64,000 nucleotides of DNA, taken from NCBI RefSeq assembly GCF_017309955.1, contig NZ_CP021247.1, positions 496,001 to 560,000 of the forward strand. Direction: 5' to 3'. The DNA comes from Novosphingobium sp. KA1. Its GTDB lineage: Bacteria > Pseudomonadota > Alphaproteobacteria > Sphingomonadales > Sphingomonadaceae. Of this stretch, positions 1 through 7,926 are shown in pieces. The translations under genes and the position numbers were made by a program. Within the stretch, counting starts at the first letter, position 1; every line of letters starts with the position of its first letter. Under the pieces are notes generated by a model, which ran no database searches, had not been told where the DNA came from, and saw nothing but the letters and a program-made list of their open reading frames with translations.

Positions 1-288
1 GGCATTGCTGAAGCCGCCGCCTGGAAGCTGAAGCGGCAGGCCGAAGTCGCAGTGGTCAACTCCTATCCGTTGACGCTGCAGATCCAGCAGATCGCCAGCA
101 TCCGCGCCCAGTTCGCGTTCAAGGCCGAGGGAGCGATGCACCTGGCCATGGTCGTCCTCGATCTGGATCTGGAGTTCTACGAAGGCCCCGACAACTTCGC
201 GCCAGTGCTTGCCGAGGATCTCGACGAGATCTCGCTCACCGCCACCAATTACCCGCCCGTCACCCTGACCGCGGGGCTCACCGAGTAA
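1..288 (+). CDS. Mu gp37-like phage protein (5' truncated by window)
   Basis: The reading frame is open from the first base to the stop at 286-288, so the true start lies upstream of the window. The visible 95 residues contain no motif I can name with certainty. The call rests on position: it directly precedes a gp38-like small protein and the tail sheath gene, the place of gp37 (DUF1834) in Mu-like tail modules. A GTG at 52 could start a 78-residue product, but the open frame upstream makes truncation more likely. It is presumably a virion morphogenesis protein; gp37 has no known biochemical activity. Confidence 0.6.
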   Translation, partial: GIAEAAAWKLKRQAEVAVVNSYPLTLQIQQIASIRAQFAFKAEGAMHLAMVVLDLDLEFYEGPDNFAPVLAEDLDEISLTATNYPPVTLTAGLTE

Positions 289-301
289 ACAGGAGACCGC
301 C

Positions 302-487
302 ATGCGCGTAGTCAGCGTGCCGGGACGACGCATCGTCGACCCGGTGACCCGCCGCGTCGTCGACGAGCGAGGAATCGTCGTCAATCCCCACGATCCGCAC
401 TGGACCCGCCTCATCGATGACGGTGACGTCGCGATCGGCGCCGACGAACCCGTCAGCACCGCCGATGCCGAGGGCGAGAAGGAGTAA
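302..487 (+). CDS. DUF2635 (Mu gp38-like) small phage protein
   Basis: A 61-residue acidic protein opening MRVVSVPGRRIVDP and ending in an Asp/Glu-rich tail. The start 'V..PGR.V.DP.TR..V...G..V' and its place immediately before the sheath gene match the DUF2635/Mu gp38 family. It starts 13 bases after the upstream stop, behind an aggag-type ribosome site, so it is in the tail operon. Function in the virion is unknown; it may help sheath assembly or act as a minor tail component. Its acidic C-terminus is typical. Confidence 0.75.
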   Translation: MRVVSVPGRRIVDPVTRRVVDERGIVVNPHDPHWTRLIDDGDVAIGADEPVSTADAEGEKE

Positions 488-493
488 GCCCCC

Positions 494-1975
494 ATGAGCA
501 TCAACTTCTCAAACATCCCGTCGAACCTGCGCGTCCCGCTCTTTTATGCCGAGCTCGATCCGAGGTTCGCCAACACCACTCCAATCGCCCAGCGCGGCTT
601 GCTCGTCGGCCAGATGACCGCAGCCGGGACCTATACGCCCGGCGTGCCCGTCCAGTTGACCTCGGTCGCTGACGGCATCGCGGGCGCCGGTGCAGGATCG
701 GTGCTTGCCGGCATGATCCAGGCCTGGCGGGACAATGACAAAACCGGCGAGGTATGGGTGCTCCCCATCTCGGACGCCGGCGCCGCTACCGCTGCAGCCG
801 GGACGCTTACCATCACCGGTACCGCCACCGGCAGCGGGACGATCCCGCTCTACATCGCCGGGACGAAGGTTTCGGTCGCCGTCGCGGTGGGCGACACCAT
901 CGCGGCGATCGCCACGAACGTTGCCGCGCAAATTAATGCGGCCCTGGTACCTGTGACGGCAACGGCCGCCGCCGGCGTCGTGACCCTCACCGCGCGCAAC
1001 AAGGGCCTGGTGGGCAATGAGATCGACGTTCGCCTGTCCTATCTTGGCAGTGCCGGCGGCGAGACGCTTCCGGCAGGCGTCGCGGTCGCGATCGTTGCCC
1101 TGACGGGCGGCGCGACGAACCCGACAATCACGACGCAGCTTGCTGCACTGGGCGACAAGACGTTCGACTTCATCGTCTCCGGACTGAACGACGCCACCTC
1201 GCTCGATGCGTTGAAGGCCCTGCAGCTTGATACGACCGGACGCTGGTCGCCGATGCAGCAGCTTTACGGGCACGTCTTCACGGCAGCGCGCGGCACTGCT
1301 GGCACGCTGGCGACACTCGGCGTGGGTCGGAACGATCAGCATCTGTCGATCATCGGCTTTAACGACAGCCCCTCCCCGTTCTGGGTCTGGGCAGCTGCAC
1401 TTGTCGGTCAGGCCGCGGTCAGCCTCCGGGGCGACCCCGCCTTGCCGCTACAGTACCTGACTGTCTCGGGTGTCCTGGCGCCGCCGATCGCATCGCGCTT
1501 CTCGATCGGCGTTCGCAACTCCACGCTGCTCTACAGCGGAATCTCGACGTGGCAGGTCGATGCCAGCGGCAACATCGTGATCGAGAACATCATCACGACC
1601 TACGTCACGAATTCGCAGGGCAACAGCGACAACTCGTACCTCGAGGTCGAGACGATGTTCACCCTGATGTACGTCCTGCGTTTCATGCGATCGCGCATCG
1701 AGACGAAGTTCGGCCGCATGAAGCTGGCGGCGGATGGCACGCGCCTCATCGCCGGCAGCAAGGTCGTTACGCCCTCCTCGATCCGCGCTGACCAGATCGC
1801 CGCATATCGAGAGCTCGAGGAAGGCGGCTACGTCCAGAAGTCCGACGAATTCGCGGCGAACCTGATCGTCGAGAAGGACGCCAACACCCCCAACCGCGTG
1901 AACGTGCTCTGGCCGGGCACCCTGATCGAGCAGCTGCGCGTCTTCGCGATGCTGGTCCAGTTCCGCCTGACCTGA
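494..1975 (+). CDS. Phage contractile tail sheath protein (Mu gpL type)
   Basis: At 493 residues this has the usual size of Mu-type sheath subunits. The N-terminal part starts INFSNIPSNLRVPLFYAELD, the typical 'f..IP...rvP..yve.d' opening of the gpL/gp39 family, and the C-terminal half carries the conserved sheath core ending in a positively charged helix. The sheath polymerises around the tail tube and contracts to drive the tube through the host envelope, so the phage is a myovirus. It is followed after 10 bases by the tube gene, the universal sheath-tube order. The start ATG has a good ribosome site (ggagtaa). Confidence 0.93.
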   Translation: MSINFSNIPSNLRVPLFYAELDPRFANTTPIAQRGLLVGQMTAAGTYTPGVPVQLTSVADGIAGAGAGSVLAGMIQAWRDNDKTGEVWVLPISDAGAATAAAGTLTITGTATGSGTIPLYIAGTKVSVAVAVGDTIAAIATNVAAQINAALVPVTATAAAGVVTLTARNKGLVGNEIDVRLSYLGSAGGETLPAGVAVAIVALTGGATNPTITTQLAALGDKTFDFIVSGLNDATSLDALKALQLDTTGRWSPMQQLYGHVFTAARGTAGTLATLGVGRNDQHLSIIGFNDSPSPFWVWAAALVGQAAVSLRGDPALPLQYLTVSGVLAPPIASRFSIGVRNSTLLYSGISTWQVDASGNIVIENIITTYVTNSQGNSDNSYLEVETMFTLMYVLRFMRSRIETKFGRMKLAADGTRLIAGSKVVTPSSIRADQIAAYRELEEGGYVQKSDEFAANLIVEKDANTPNRVNVLWPGTLIEQLRVFAMLVQFRLT

Positions 1976-1985
1976 GGACCCCACG

Positions 1986-2357
1986 ATGGCCACCAACAAT
2001 CTTATCGCCGGCTTTGCCTTCATCACGATCGACGGCACCTCTTACGCGATCGCCGGCGAAGGCACTTACCGGATCTCGACCAACAAGCGCGACACGCTGA
2101 TCGGTCAGGACGGCGTTCACGGTTATTCCGAAACGCCCACAGCCGGCATGATCAGCTGGCAGGGCCGCGACAGTGGTGCGCTCAGCATCACCGACCTGAA
2201 TGATGCCGTCGACGTCACCGTCCAGTTGGAGCTCGCCAACGGCAAGAACGTGATCGCCCGCAACGCCTGGCGCGCCGGCGATCCCGTCGAAGTCAACAGC
2301 GAAAATGCAACATTCAACGTCGTGTTCGAATCTGCCGACGTGAAGGAGGTGAAGTGA
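1986..2357 (+). CDS. Phage tail tube protein (Mu gpM type)
   Basis: A 123-residue protein directly after the sheath gene. Its sequence (start MATNNLIAGFAFITIDGTSY, a central 'GYSETP..G.IS...RD' stretch and a C-terminal 'DVKEVK' end) fits the Mu gpM / gp40 tail tube family. Rings of this protein form the rigid inner tail tube through which DNA passes. It is separated from the chaperone gene by one base, so the two are translationally coupled. Confidence 0.9.
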   Translation: MATNNLIAGFAFITIDGTSYAIAGEGTYRISTNKRDTLIGQDGVHGYSETPTAGMISWQGRDSGALSITDLNDAVDVTVQLELANGKNVIARNAWRAGDPVEVNSENATFNVVFESADVKEVK

Positions 2358-2358
2358 C

Positions 2359-2619
2359 ATGAGCGCCGAAGCTGAAACCCTGGACGAACTTGTTCTGACG
2401 CTCCGGAAGCCCGTTGAACACGGCGGCATGACGTACACCCAGCTGACGCTGAAGGAACCCACGGCCGCGCAGTGGAACGAATGGGACGGCAAGAAGGGCG
2501 TCGACGCGGATATCACGGCGATCTCCGTGGTCGCGGGCATCCCAAGCCAGGCCGTCGCCAAAATCGGCGCACGAGACCTCATCACCGCTTCGAGGTTCAT
2601 CGCCCGTTTTTTGGAGTGA
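2359..2619 (+). CDS. Tail assembly chaperone, unshifted form (Mu gp41-like)
   Basis: An 86-residue protein with the 'tL.L..Pv.hgG.tyt.LtLreP.a..w.ew' pattern of phage tail assembly chaperones (Phage_TAC/gp41 group). It lies between the tube and tape measure genes, the standard position. Chaperones here coat the tape measure before tube polymerisation. The stop at 2617-2619 follows a slippery heptamer at 2607-2613, and a -1 shift gives the longer form described in the next entry. The pair mirrors lambda G/GT, P2 E/E+E' and Mu gp41/gp42-type arrangements. Confidence 0.88.
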   Translation: MSAEAETLDELVLTLRKPVEHGGMTYTQLTLKEPTAAQWNEWDGKKGVDADITAISVVAGIPSQAVAKIGARDLITASRFIARFLE

Positions 2620-2741
2620 GGCCGCCGGACTGGCGCCGGCGCTTGATCCTGATCGGCCGCATGTTCGGCAAACTTCCCGACGAGGTCGCTAACCGGCCGT
2701 GGTCGGTCCTGAATGCATGGCTGGAATGGGCTGATGACTGA
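2359..2741 (+). CDS. Tail assembly chaperone, predicted -1 frameshift fusion
   Basis: Zero-frame codons near the end read cgt ttt ttg gag tga, containing T TTT TTG, a canonical X-XXY-YYZ -1 slippery heptamer at 2607-2613. Slipping back one base lets the ribosome bypass the stop and read 42 further codons to the stop at 2739-2741, giving a product of about 127 residues. The added tail (GVRPPDWRRRLILIGRMFGK...) has no start of its own at the junction. The tape measure ATG (2734) overlaps its end, as expected for a coupled chaperone. The shift is inferred from sequence; its efficiency is unknown. Confidence 0.75.
2607..2613 (+). promoter_or_regulatory. -1 ribosomal frameshift slippery heptamer T TTT TTG
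   Basis: The heptamer is in the correct phase relative to the chaperone frame (codons TTT at 2608 and TTG at 2611). It sits one sense codon before the zero-frame stop, and the -1 frame is open for 42 codons beyond it. This is the hallmark of dsDNA tailed-phage tail chaperone frameshifting. Confidence 0.8.
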
Positions 2742-4383
2742 AGAAGTTGCCAAGATCGGCGTCGCGATCGTTGCCAACGATCGCAGTGAAGCGGGCTGGA
2801 AATCGGCGGAGAAACGGGCCGAACAGTCGCAGAAGCGTGTCGGCAGCCTCAACCGCAAGGCCTTCAACGACAACGATCGCGCAACTGCCCGCAGCACGAA
2901 GTCGATGGTCAGTTCGCTCGCCAGGATCGAGCAGGCCGCAGCCCGGGCCCTCGGCGGCCGATCGCTGACTGCAGGCCTTGCTGGTCGGTTCGGCGCGACC
3001 GGCCAGGCCGCCTCCGCCATGGGCGAAGGACTGGCCAGTGCATCTGCCGCCGGTGGCCTTCTCGAAACGGCTGCCGGCGGCGTGGCGATGGCTGTGGGCG
3101 GCACGATCGCGGTCCTCGGCGCCGCAGCCTATGCGGCGTTCAAGTTCACGGATGGCTGGGCACAGGGTGCCGCCCAACTGGCCCGTACGGCTGAGATCAT
3201 CGGCATTTCAACGAAGGCTCTTACGGAGTTTTCGTCTGCTGCCGAGCGCGCCGGCGTGGACAAGGGCGCTGCGGTGGGTGCAGTCGGCAGTCTGTCCCAG
3301 ACGCTGAACGATGCACGCTACGGCCGGAACACGCAGGCGCTCGAAGTACTTCGACGGCTCAATGTCGGCATGAAGCTGAACAAGGATGGTACCGTCGACA
3401 CGGCTGCCATGCTGCCGGCGATCGCTGACGCCATCCAGCGTCAAAATTCCAGCGGTCGTCGTACCGTTGCACGCCTCCTCGGTATCCCTGAGTCAGCCCT
3501 TCCCGCCTTTAGCCAAGGCGGCAAAGCTCTCGCCGCAGACATGAAAGACTCCGATAGCACTGGTGTTGTCATTAATGACGCTGATGGAGAAATGGCGAAA
3601 AGGGCCGCTCGGAAAGGTACTCTGGTTGGCCAATTGAAAGACCGCGGCCTCAATGATACCGCTCGGGAGGCCGCACGCAATTTTCTGGACGGTAAAGTCG
3701 GAGATGCCGTCGTTGATGCCGCCCAAGGCATCGATAAAATCATTCACGGGGACTTTGGACCGGCAGTCAAAGATTTCGGCCGCGCCGTCGATAACCTGGT
3801 CGATGGCACTCGGAACATGCTGGGCAGCGGCGGCGGCCCCACGGTCAGTGGCATAGCAGCGCGGATTGAGAAGCTGGGCGAACGTTCCCGGCAAAACCAG
3901 ATCAGCCCCAAGGGCGCGATCGGCGTCATGCAGGTTATGCCGGGCACGGCCCGAGCTACCGCATCGCGGCTTGGCATCCCGTTCGACGAGGGCCGGTACC
4001 GGAAGGACGAAGGCTACAACCGGATGCTCGGCCAGCAGCATCTGGGCTTTCTGCTGCGTCGGTATGGTGGAAACGAAACCCTTGCCACGGCAGCTTACAA
4101 TGCCGGCGAAGGCCGCGTGGACAAGTGGCTGCAATCGATCGGCGACCCTCGCAAGGGTGGGATTTCCGAGCAGCAGTTTGCGGCTCGCATCCCATTCAAG
4201 GAAACGCGCAATTATGTGCAGCGCGTGATGGAGGGCCACTATGGCGAGCGCGGCGAAATCCCCGTGAAGGTGGACATTCAGGTCAACCAGCACGGCAAGG
4301 TCACTGGCGTGAAGACCACTCAAGGCAACGGGAACGCACCGGCTGTCAGCCACTCCATGAATATCGGCGCCTACCGCTACTGA
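2734..4383 (+). CDS. Tail tape measure protein with lytic transglycosylase domain
   Basis: The ATG at 2734 overlaps the frameshifted chaperone stop and is preferred over the ATG at 2713; the product is 549 residues. The first third is helical and charged, followed by Ala/Gly-rich membrane-like segments around residues 85-150. From about residue 390 a soluble lytic transglycosylase (SLT-like) domain appears: SPKGAIGVMQVMPGTA, then AAYNAGEGRV, the family's AYNAG signature. The protein sets tail length and its C-terminal domain probably cuts peptidoglycan at infection. Which Glu is catalytic is unclear because the residues before SPKGA are spaced one shorter than usual. At 549 residues it is short for a tape measure. 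Bases around 3540-3760 look AT-richer than the flanks. Confidence 0.9.
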   Translation: MTEEVAKIGVAIVANDRSEAGWKSAEKRAEQSQKRVGSLNRKAFNDNDRATARSTKSMVSSLARIEQAAARALGGRSLTAGLAGRFGATGQAASAMGEGLASASAAGGLLETAAGGVAMAVGGTIAVLGAAAYAAFKFTDGWAQGAAQLARTAEIIGISTKALTEFSSAAERAGVDKGAAVGAVGSLSQTLNDARYGRNTQALEVLRRLNVGMKLNKDGTVDTAAMLPAIADAIQRQNSSGRRTVARLLGIPESALPAFSQGGKALAADMKDSDSTGVVINDADGEMAKRAARKGTLVGQLKDRGLNDTAREAARNFLDGKVGDAVVDAAQGIDKIIHGDFGPAVKDFGRAVDNLVDGTRNMLGSGGGPTVSGIAARIEKLGERSRQNQISPKGAIGVMQVMPGTARATASRLGIPFDEGRYRKDEGYNRMLGQQHLGFLLRRYGGNETLATAAYNAGEGRVDKWLQSIGDPRKGGISEQQFAARIPFKETRNYVQRVMEGHYGERGEIPVKVDIQVNQHGKVTGVKTTQGNGNAPAVSHSMNIGAYRY

Positions 4384-4413
4384 CCCCGGCCATCGGGCCA
4401 ACGAGATCTTGCT

Positions 4414-5712
4414 ATGCTGCTTCCGGCATCCTTCCGCGGCGTTCCGTTCGCGGTGACCGAATCTGACGCCCTGGGCGGGCGGCGGATCGCGCTTCACCAG
4501 TATCCCGGCCGCGACAAGCCGTGGGCCGAAGACATGGGCCGCGCTCCTCGCCGATTTCGCCTTCGGGGCTTTGTCCTCGATGGCGACATTCTGTTGGGTG
4601 GGCTTCCGGTCGTCTTGCTGCGCGCCACACTCATCAACGCCGTCGAGAAAAAGGGTTCCGGCACTCTGGTTCATCCAACGCTTGGCGCGATGAACGTTGT
4701 GGTTGAGCGCGCATCGATCAGCGAAGGACTTGGCGCCAAAAGCTATTCCGATGTTGAACTGGAATTCGTTGAATCGGGTGCCCAGACCTTCCCGACGAGT
4801 TCGGTTACCTCCACGCTGAACAAGGTCGCTGCCGTTGCGCTGAAAGCCGCCTCAGCTATCGAAACGGTAGCGTTACTCTCCAACACGTTCCTTGGCGGCG
4901 GATCTCGAGACGAAGCGGTCACAGCAGCTTCGGCCTGGTCGAGCAATGTGAGTTCGGCGGCGGTCGACGCCACCGCAATGCACCGGGTGGTCGCCCAGCT
5001 GAGCGGCAATTACGGTCGTTATGCCGAGGGCGCCAACGCAGGCATCTCGGGCAGCAATGCGTCCCCCTATGCTGCTGGCACGACCGTTGCCGACATCATC
5101 CCGATCGCATCAACCAACAGGCAGGCGGTCATCAATGCTTCGGAGGCATTCATCGAAGCTGTCGCTACGGCAGATCTCTCGGACGCTGGCAATGTGATCG
5201 ATGCAGCCGACACGATGCTCGAAGCGCTCGTGGCTTCATGCGCCGACCCGGCAGACACCATACGCCTGCTGCTCGGAATCATGAGCTCCTCAACCCTCGG
5301 ACTGGGAAACGCCATGTCCGATGCGATCGCCCAAGTGGTCCTGCGCTCTGCCGCTGCCGCACTCACAGCTGCAGTGGCCAGCTATCAACCGCAAAGCGCT
5401 GATGATGCGGCGGCAAGGATTTCTGAGATCGGCACTGTTCTCGATGCCATGATGCTGACTGCCGCCGATGCCCGATCGGACAGCTGCGCATCAGCACTGC
5501 GACAATGCCGCGGCGCAATTGCCACCGACCTTCGCAATCGACCGGGCACGTTGGCTCAGATGCGGAACTTCAAGTTTGCAGGCGCGCTGCCTTCTCTTGT
5601 CCTGGCGCAGTCCATCTACTCGGATGCCTCCCGCGCCAATCAGTTGGTCACCCAGGCGAACCCACCGCACCCGCTATTTATGCCAGCCAGTTTTCAGGCC
5701 CTCGCGTCATGA
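4414..5712 (+). CDS. DNA circularisation / tail protein (Mu gpN type)
   Basis: A 432-residue protein. The N-terminal ~90 residues (ASFRGVPFAVTESDALGGRR, then 'H.YPGRD.PWAEDMGR..R.F.l.GFVLDGD') are the DNA_circ_N domain of Mu gpN/gp43 family proteins, and the Ala-rich remainder is typical. It is named for a circularisation role in some phages but is a tail/baseplate component in Mu-like virions. It lies after the tape measure and before the hub gene, as in Mu. Its stop (5710-5712) overlaps the next ATG at 5709. Confidence 0.88.
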   Translation: MLLPASFRGVPFAVTESDALGGRRIALHQYPGRDKPWAEDMGRAPRRFRLRGFVLDGDILLGGLPVVLLRATLINAVEKKGSGTLVHPTLGAMNVVVERASISEGLGAKSYSDVELEFVESGAQTFPTSSVTSTLNKVAAVALKAASAIETVALLSNTFLGGGSRDEAVTAASAWSSNVSSAAVDATAMHRVVAQLSGNYGRYAEGANAGISGSNASPYAAGTTVADIIPIASTNRQAVINASEAFIEAVATADLSDAGNVIDAADTMLEALVASCADPADTIRLLLGIMSSSTLGLGNAMSDAIAQVVLRSAAAALTAAVASYQPQSADDAAARISEIGTVLDAMMLTAADARSDSCASALRQCRGAIATDLRNRPGTLAQMRNFKFAGALPSLVLAQSIYSDASRANQLVTQANPPHPLFMPASFQALAS

Positions 5713-6818
5713 GCACCAACGAAATTGTCGTGAACGGCAAATCGGACGAACGCGACGACGACGAACTCACGCTCTACGTCGCAGGGTTTTCCTTCAGAGG
5801 GTGGGAGCAGATCGAAGTTACGGTGCGCGCGGAGGCGTTCCCGAATTCGTTCGAAGTGCGTGCCAGTGTTCCACCGTCGTACCAGATCCCTTGCAATGCT
5901 GGCGACGAGTGCATTGTCCTGCTCGGTAACGACAGCGTGATCTCTGGCTATGTCGATCGCGTTACCGATACCGGCGACAGCGACAGCCATACCATTACGA
6001 TCCAAGGCCGCGGTCGCACCCAGGACCTGGTCGACTGCGGCGCGGAGTGGCCCTCCCACCAGCTGATCGGGGGGAATGCGCAGTCGATCGCCACCAAGTT
6101 GGCCCTGCCCTATTCCATATCGGTAGAAATGGCGAACGGCGCCTCACCCGGCCCGGACGTGCCCCAGTGGCCACTGAACTACGGTGAAAGCCCGGCCGAG
6201 ATAATCCAGCGCCTGGCACGCAATGCAGGCTTGCTGGCTTACGAGAGCCAAGATGGAAAGATCCTGCTCGCTTCCGTTGGCACGGCAGAAGCAGCGAGCG
6301 GAATCGTGTTCGGCGAAAACGTGGAAGCCTGGACCGTCGAGCGATCGATGGACCAACGGTATTCCGACTATGTCTGCTGCATGTTTTCTATGGATGCTAT
6401 GATGGAGCTCGATGGCTCGGACATGTTCCACACCGAGAACGATCCGAACGTCGTCAGGCATCGTCTGACCTACCTGGTTGCAGAAGCAGTCGCGACCGAT
6501 CCGGTTGAATTCGTGAAAGCCCGCGCGAGATGGGAAGCCCAGCGGCGCGCCGGTCGCGCCTTCGTAGTCAGGGCGACCGTCGACAGTTGGCGGGATAGCG
6601 ATGGAACTCTCTGGACACCCAACACATTGGTGCCGGTTAACGTCCCGGGAGCGAGGGGAAACCTCACCTTGGTAATCTCCGAAGTGACTTTCCGCCGCGA
6701 CGAAGAGCGCGGAACGACAGCGGAGTTGGTGTGCATGCCGAAGGAGGCTTTCATGCCGGAACCGATCACGCTCGTTCCCGTAAATCTCTCAGACACAGAT
6801 GCGGCGGCAATTCAATGA
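5709..6818 (+). CDS. Baseplate hub protein (Mu gpP / gp44 type)
   Basis: The chosen ATG overlaps the previous stop (ATGA), giving 369 residues. The sequence has the gp27/gpD-like hub pattern of Mu gp44: 'L.v.G..f.gWe.i.v..r.e..p.sFev' near the N-terminus, a 'GD.c.v.lg.d.visGyvd' segment and 'GRGRTQDLVDC'. The hub sits between tail tube and spike at the centre of the baseplate. The next gene starts at 6815 inside its last codons, so hub and spike are made together. A longer upstream open frame to 5505 is a shadow of the gpN gene. Confidence 0.88.
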   Translation: MSTNEIVVNGKSDERDDDELTLYVAGFSFRGWEQIEVTVRAEAFPNSFEVRASVPPSYQIPCNAGDECIVLLGNDSVISGYVDRVTDTGDSDSHTITIQGRGRTQDLVDCGAEWPSHQLIGGNAQSIATKLALPYSISVEMANGASPGPDVPQWPLNYGESPAEIIQRLARNAGLLAYESQDGKILLASVGTAEAASGIVFGENVEAWTVERSMDQRYSDYVCCMFSMDAMMELDGSDMFHTENDPNVVRHRLTYLVAEAVATDPVEFVKARARWEAQRRAGRAFVVRATVDSWRDSDGTLWTPNTLVPVNVPGARGNLTLVISEVTFRRDEERGTTAELVCMPKEAFMPEPITLVPVNLSDTDAAAIQ

Positions 6819-7420
6819 TCCCTCAATTCCTCGCCAACCTGATGGGAATCGGTCGCGCCACGACAATCGACGACAGCGGCGAGCTTCAGCTGCTGCAGGT
6901 GACCGAGGGCGCTGCGGGATCCGGCTTCGCTGCGCGCGTGACCGACAAGGTCCGTCGCGTGACGGAATTCGGCTTCGGATCAGTGCCGCCGATCGACAGC
7001 GAAGTCGTAATGATCCGCCGCGGTGGCGACCGCTCCTGCTCCCTCGTGATGGGTACGAGCCATCGCCCGTCCCGGCCGCGCGACCTGAAGCCGGGCGACA
7101 CCGTGATCTACGACGTACGAGGCGCGAAGGTCCTATTGTCCGCTGAAGGTATGGAGATCGATGCCGCCGGCCTCGAGGTCACGGTCAAGAACGCCACCAA
7201 GGCGACGATCGACGTTCCCGATGTCTACCTGACTGGAAATCTCCACGTCGCCGGCGACATCGATACCGAAGGCAACTTTGCGGCCGCCGGCACCATCACC
7301 GGCCTGACGGACGGCGCCTCGATCGAGCTCGGCGCGCTACGCGATGCCTACAACGATCATGGGCATACCGGCGTCAGCACCGGTACCGCGACCTCTGGCA
7401 AGACCGATCACGCCGTATGA
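6815..7420 (+). CDS. Baseplate spike protein (Mu gp45 / gpV type)
   Basis: A 201-residue protein starting MIPQFLANLMGIGR. An N-terminal OB-like part is followed by a repetitive beta region (VPDVYLTGNLHVAGDIDTEG) of the kind that forms a triple-stranded spike. Near the C-terminus 'YNDHGHTGVSTG' supplies the HxH motif that binds iron at the tip of P2 gpV/Mu gp45 spikes. It is the membrane-piercing needle at the end of the tail tube. Start and stop overlap the neighbouring genes by four bases each, a tightly coupled baseplate operon. Confidence 0.9.
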   Translation: MIPQFLANLMGIGRATTIDDSGELQLLQVTEGAAGSGFAARVTDKVRRVTEFGFGSVPPIDSEVVMIRRGGDRSCSLVMGTSHRPSRPRDLKPGDTVIYDVRGAKVLLSAEGMEIDAAGLEVTVKNATKATIDVPDVYLTGNLHVAGDIDTEGNFAAAGTITGLTDGASIELGALRDAYNDHGHTGVSTGTATSGKTDHAV

Positions 7421-7926
7421 CCGACATCGTCACCTCCTGGGATACCCAGACCGGATCCGGCGACTGGCTGTTCACGCCCGAATACCCGATGCTCTGGACG
7501 GACGAGAACGGAGATCCGATCGTCGACGAGAATGGCGGCCTCATCAACGCCGTGGTCGCCCCGACCTTGCCGTCTTCTCACGACCTGGCCACGGCCGTCC
7601 TCATCAGCCTGTTCAGCGACGCGCTCGCCAGCGACGACGATACCCTTCCTGACCAGTCCGGCGATCGGCGCGGATGGTGGGGAGGCGAAATCGGCTCCAA
7701 GCTCTGGCTACGACAACGCTCGAAGCAAAGCCCCACGCTGCTTCAGTTGGTCGAGGACGATATCAAATCGGCCCTGGCATGGATGATCGACGATGGCGTT
7801 GCCGCCTCGATCGACGTCGAAGCTGAATTCACCAAGCCGGGAATGCTCGGGACGCGGGTTGTAATCCACCGCCCCGATGGAACCAACGTTGCCCTCCGCT
7901 TCGCCAATCTCTGGGACCTGATCTGA
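7417..7926 (+). CDS. Baseplate protein, gp46 family
   Basis: A 169-residue protein between the spike and J-like genes, the fixed position of Mu gp46. Typical features are the start 'DI...WD..tg.GDW', the central 'SDALASDDD.LPD...DRRGWWG' stretch and 'GSKLWLR.R.K'. It is a wedge/baseplate component, equivalent in position to T4 gp25-like proteins. The ATG overlaps the spike stop (ATGA) and its own stop overlaps the next ATG at 7926. Confidence 0.9.
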   Translation: MTDIVTSWDTQTGSGDWLFTPEYPMLWTDENGDPIVDENGGLINAVVAPTLPSSHDLATAVLISLFSDALASDDDTLPDQSGDRRGWWGGEIGSKLWLRQRSKQSPTLLQLVEDDIKSALAWMIDDGVAASIDVEAEFTKPGMLGTRVVIHRPDGTNVALRFANLWDLI

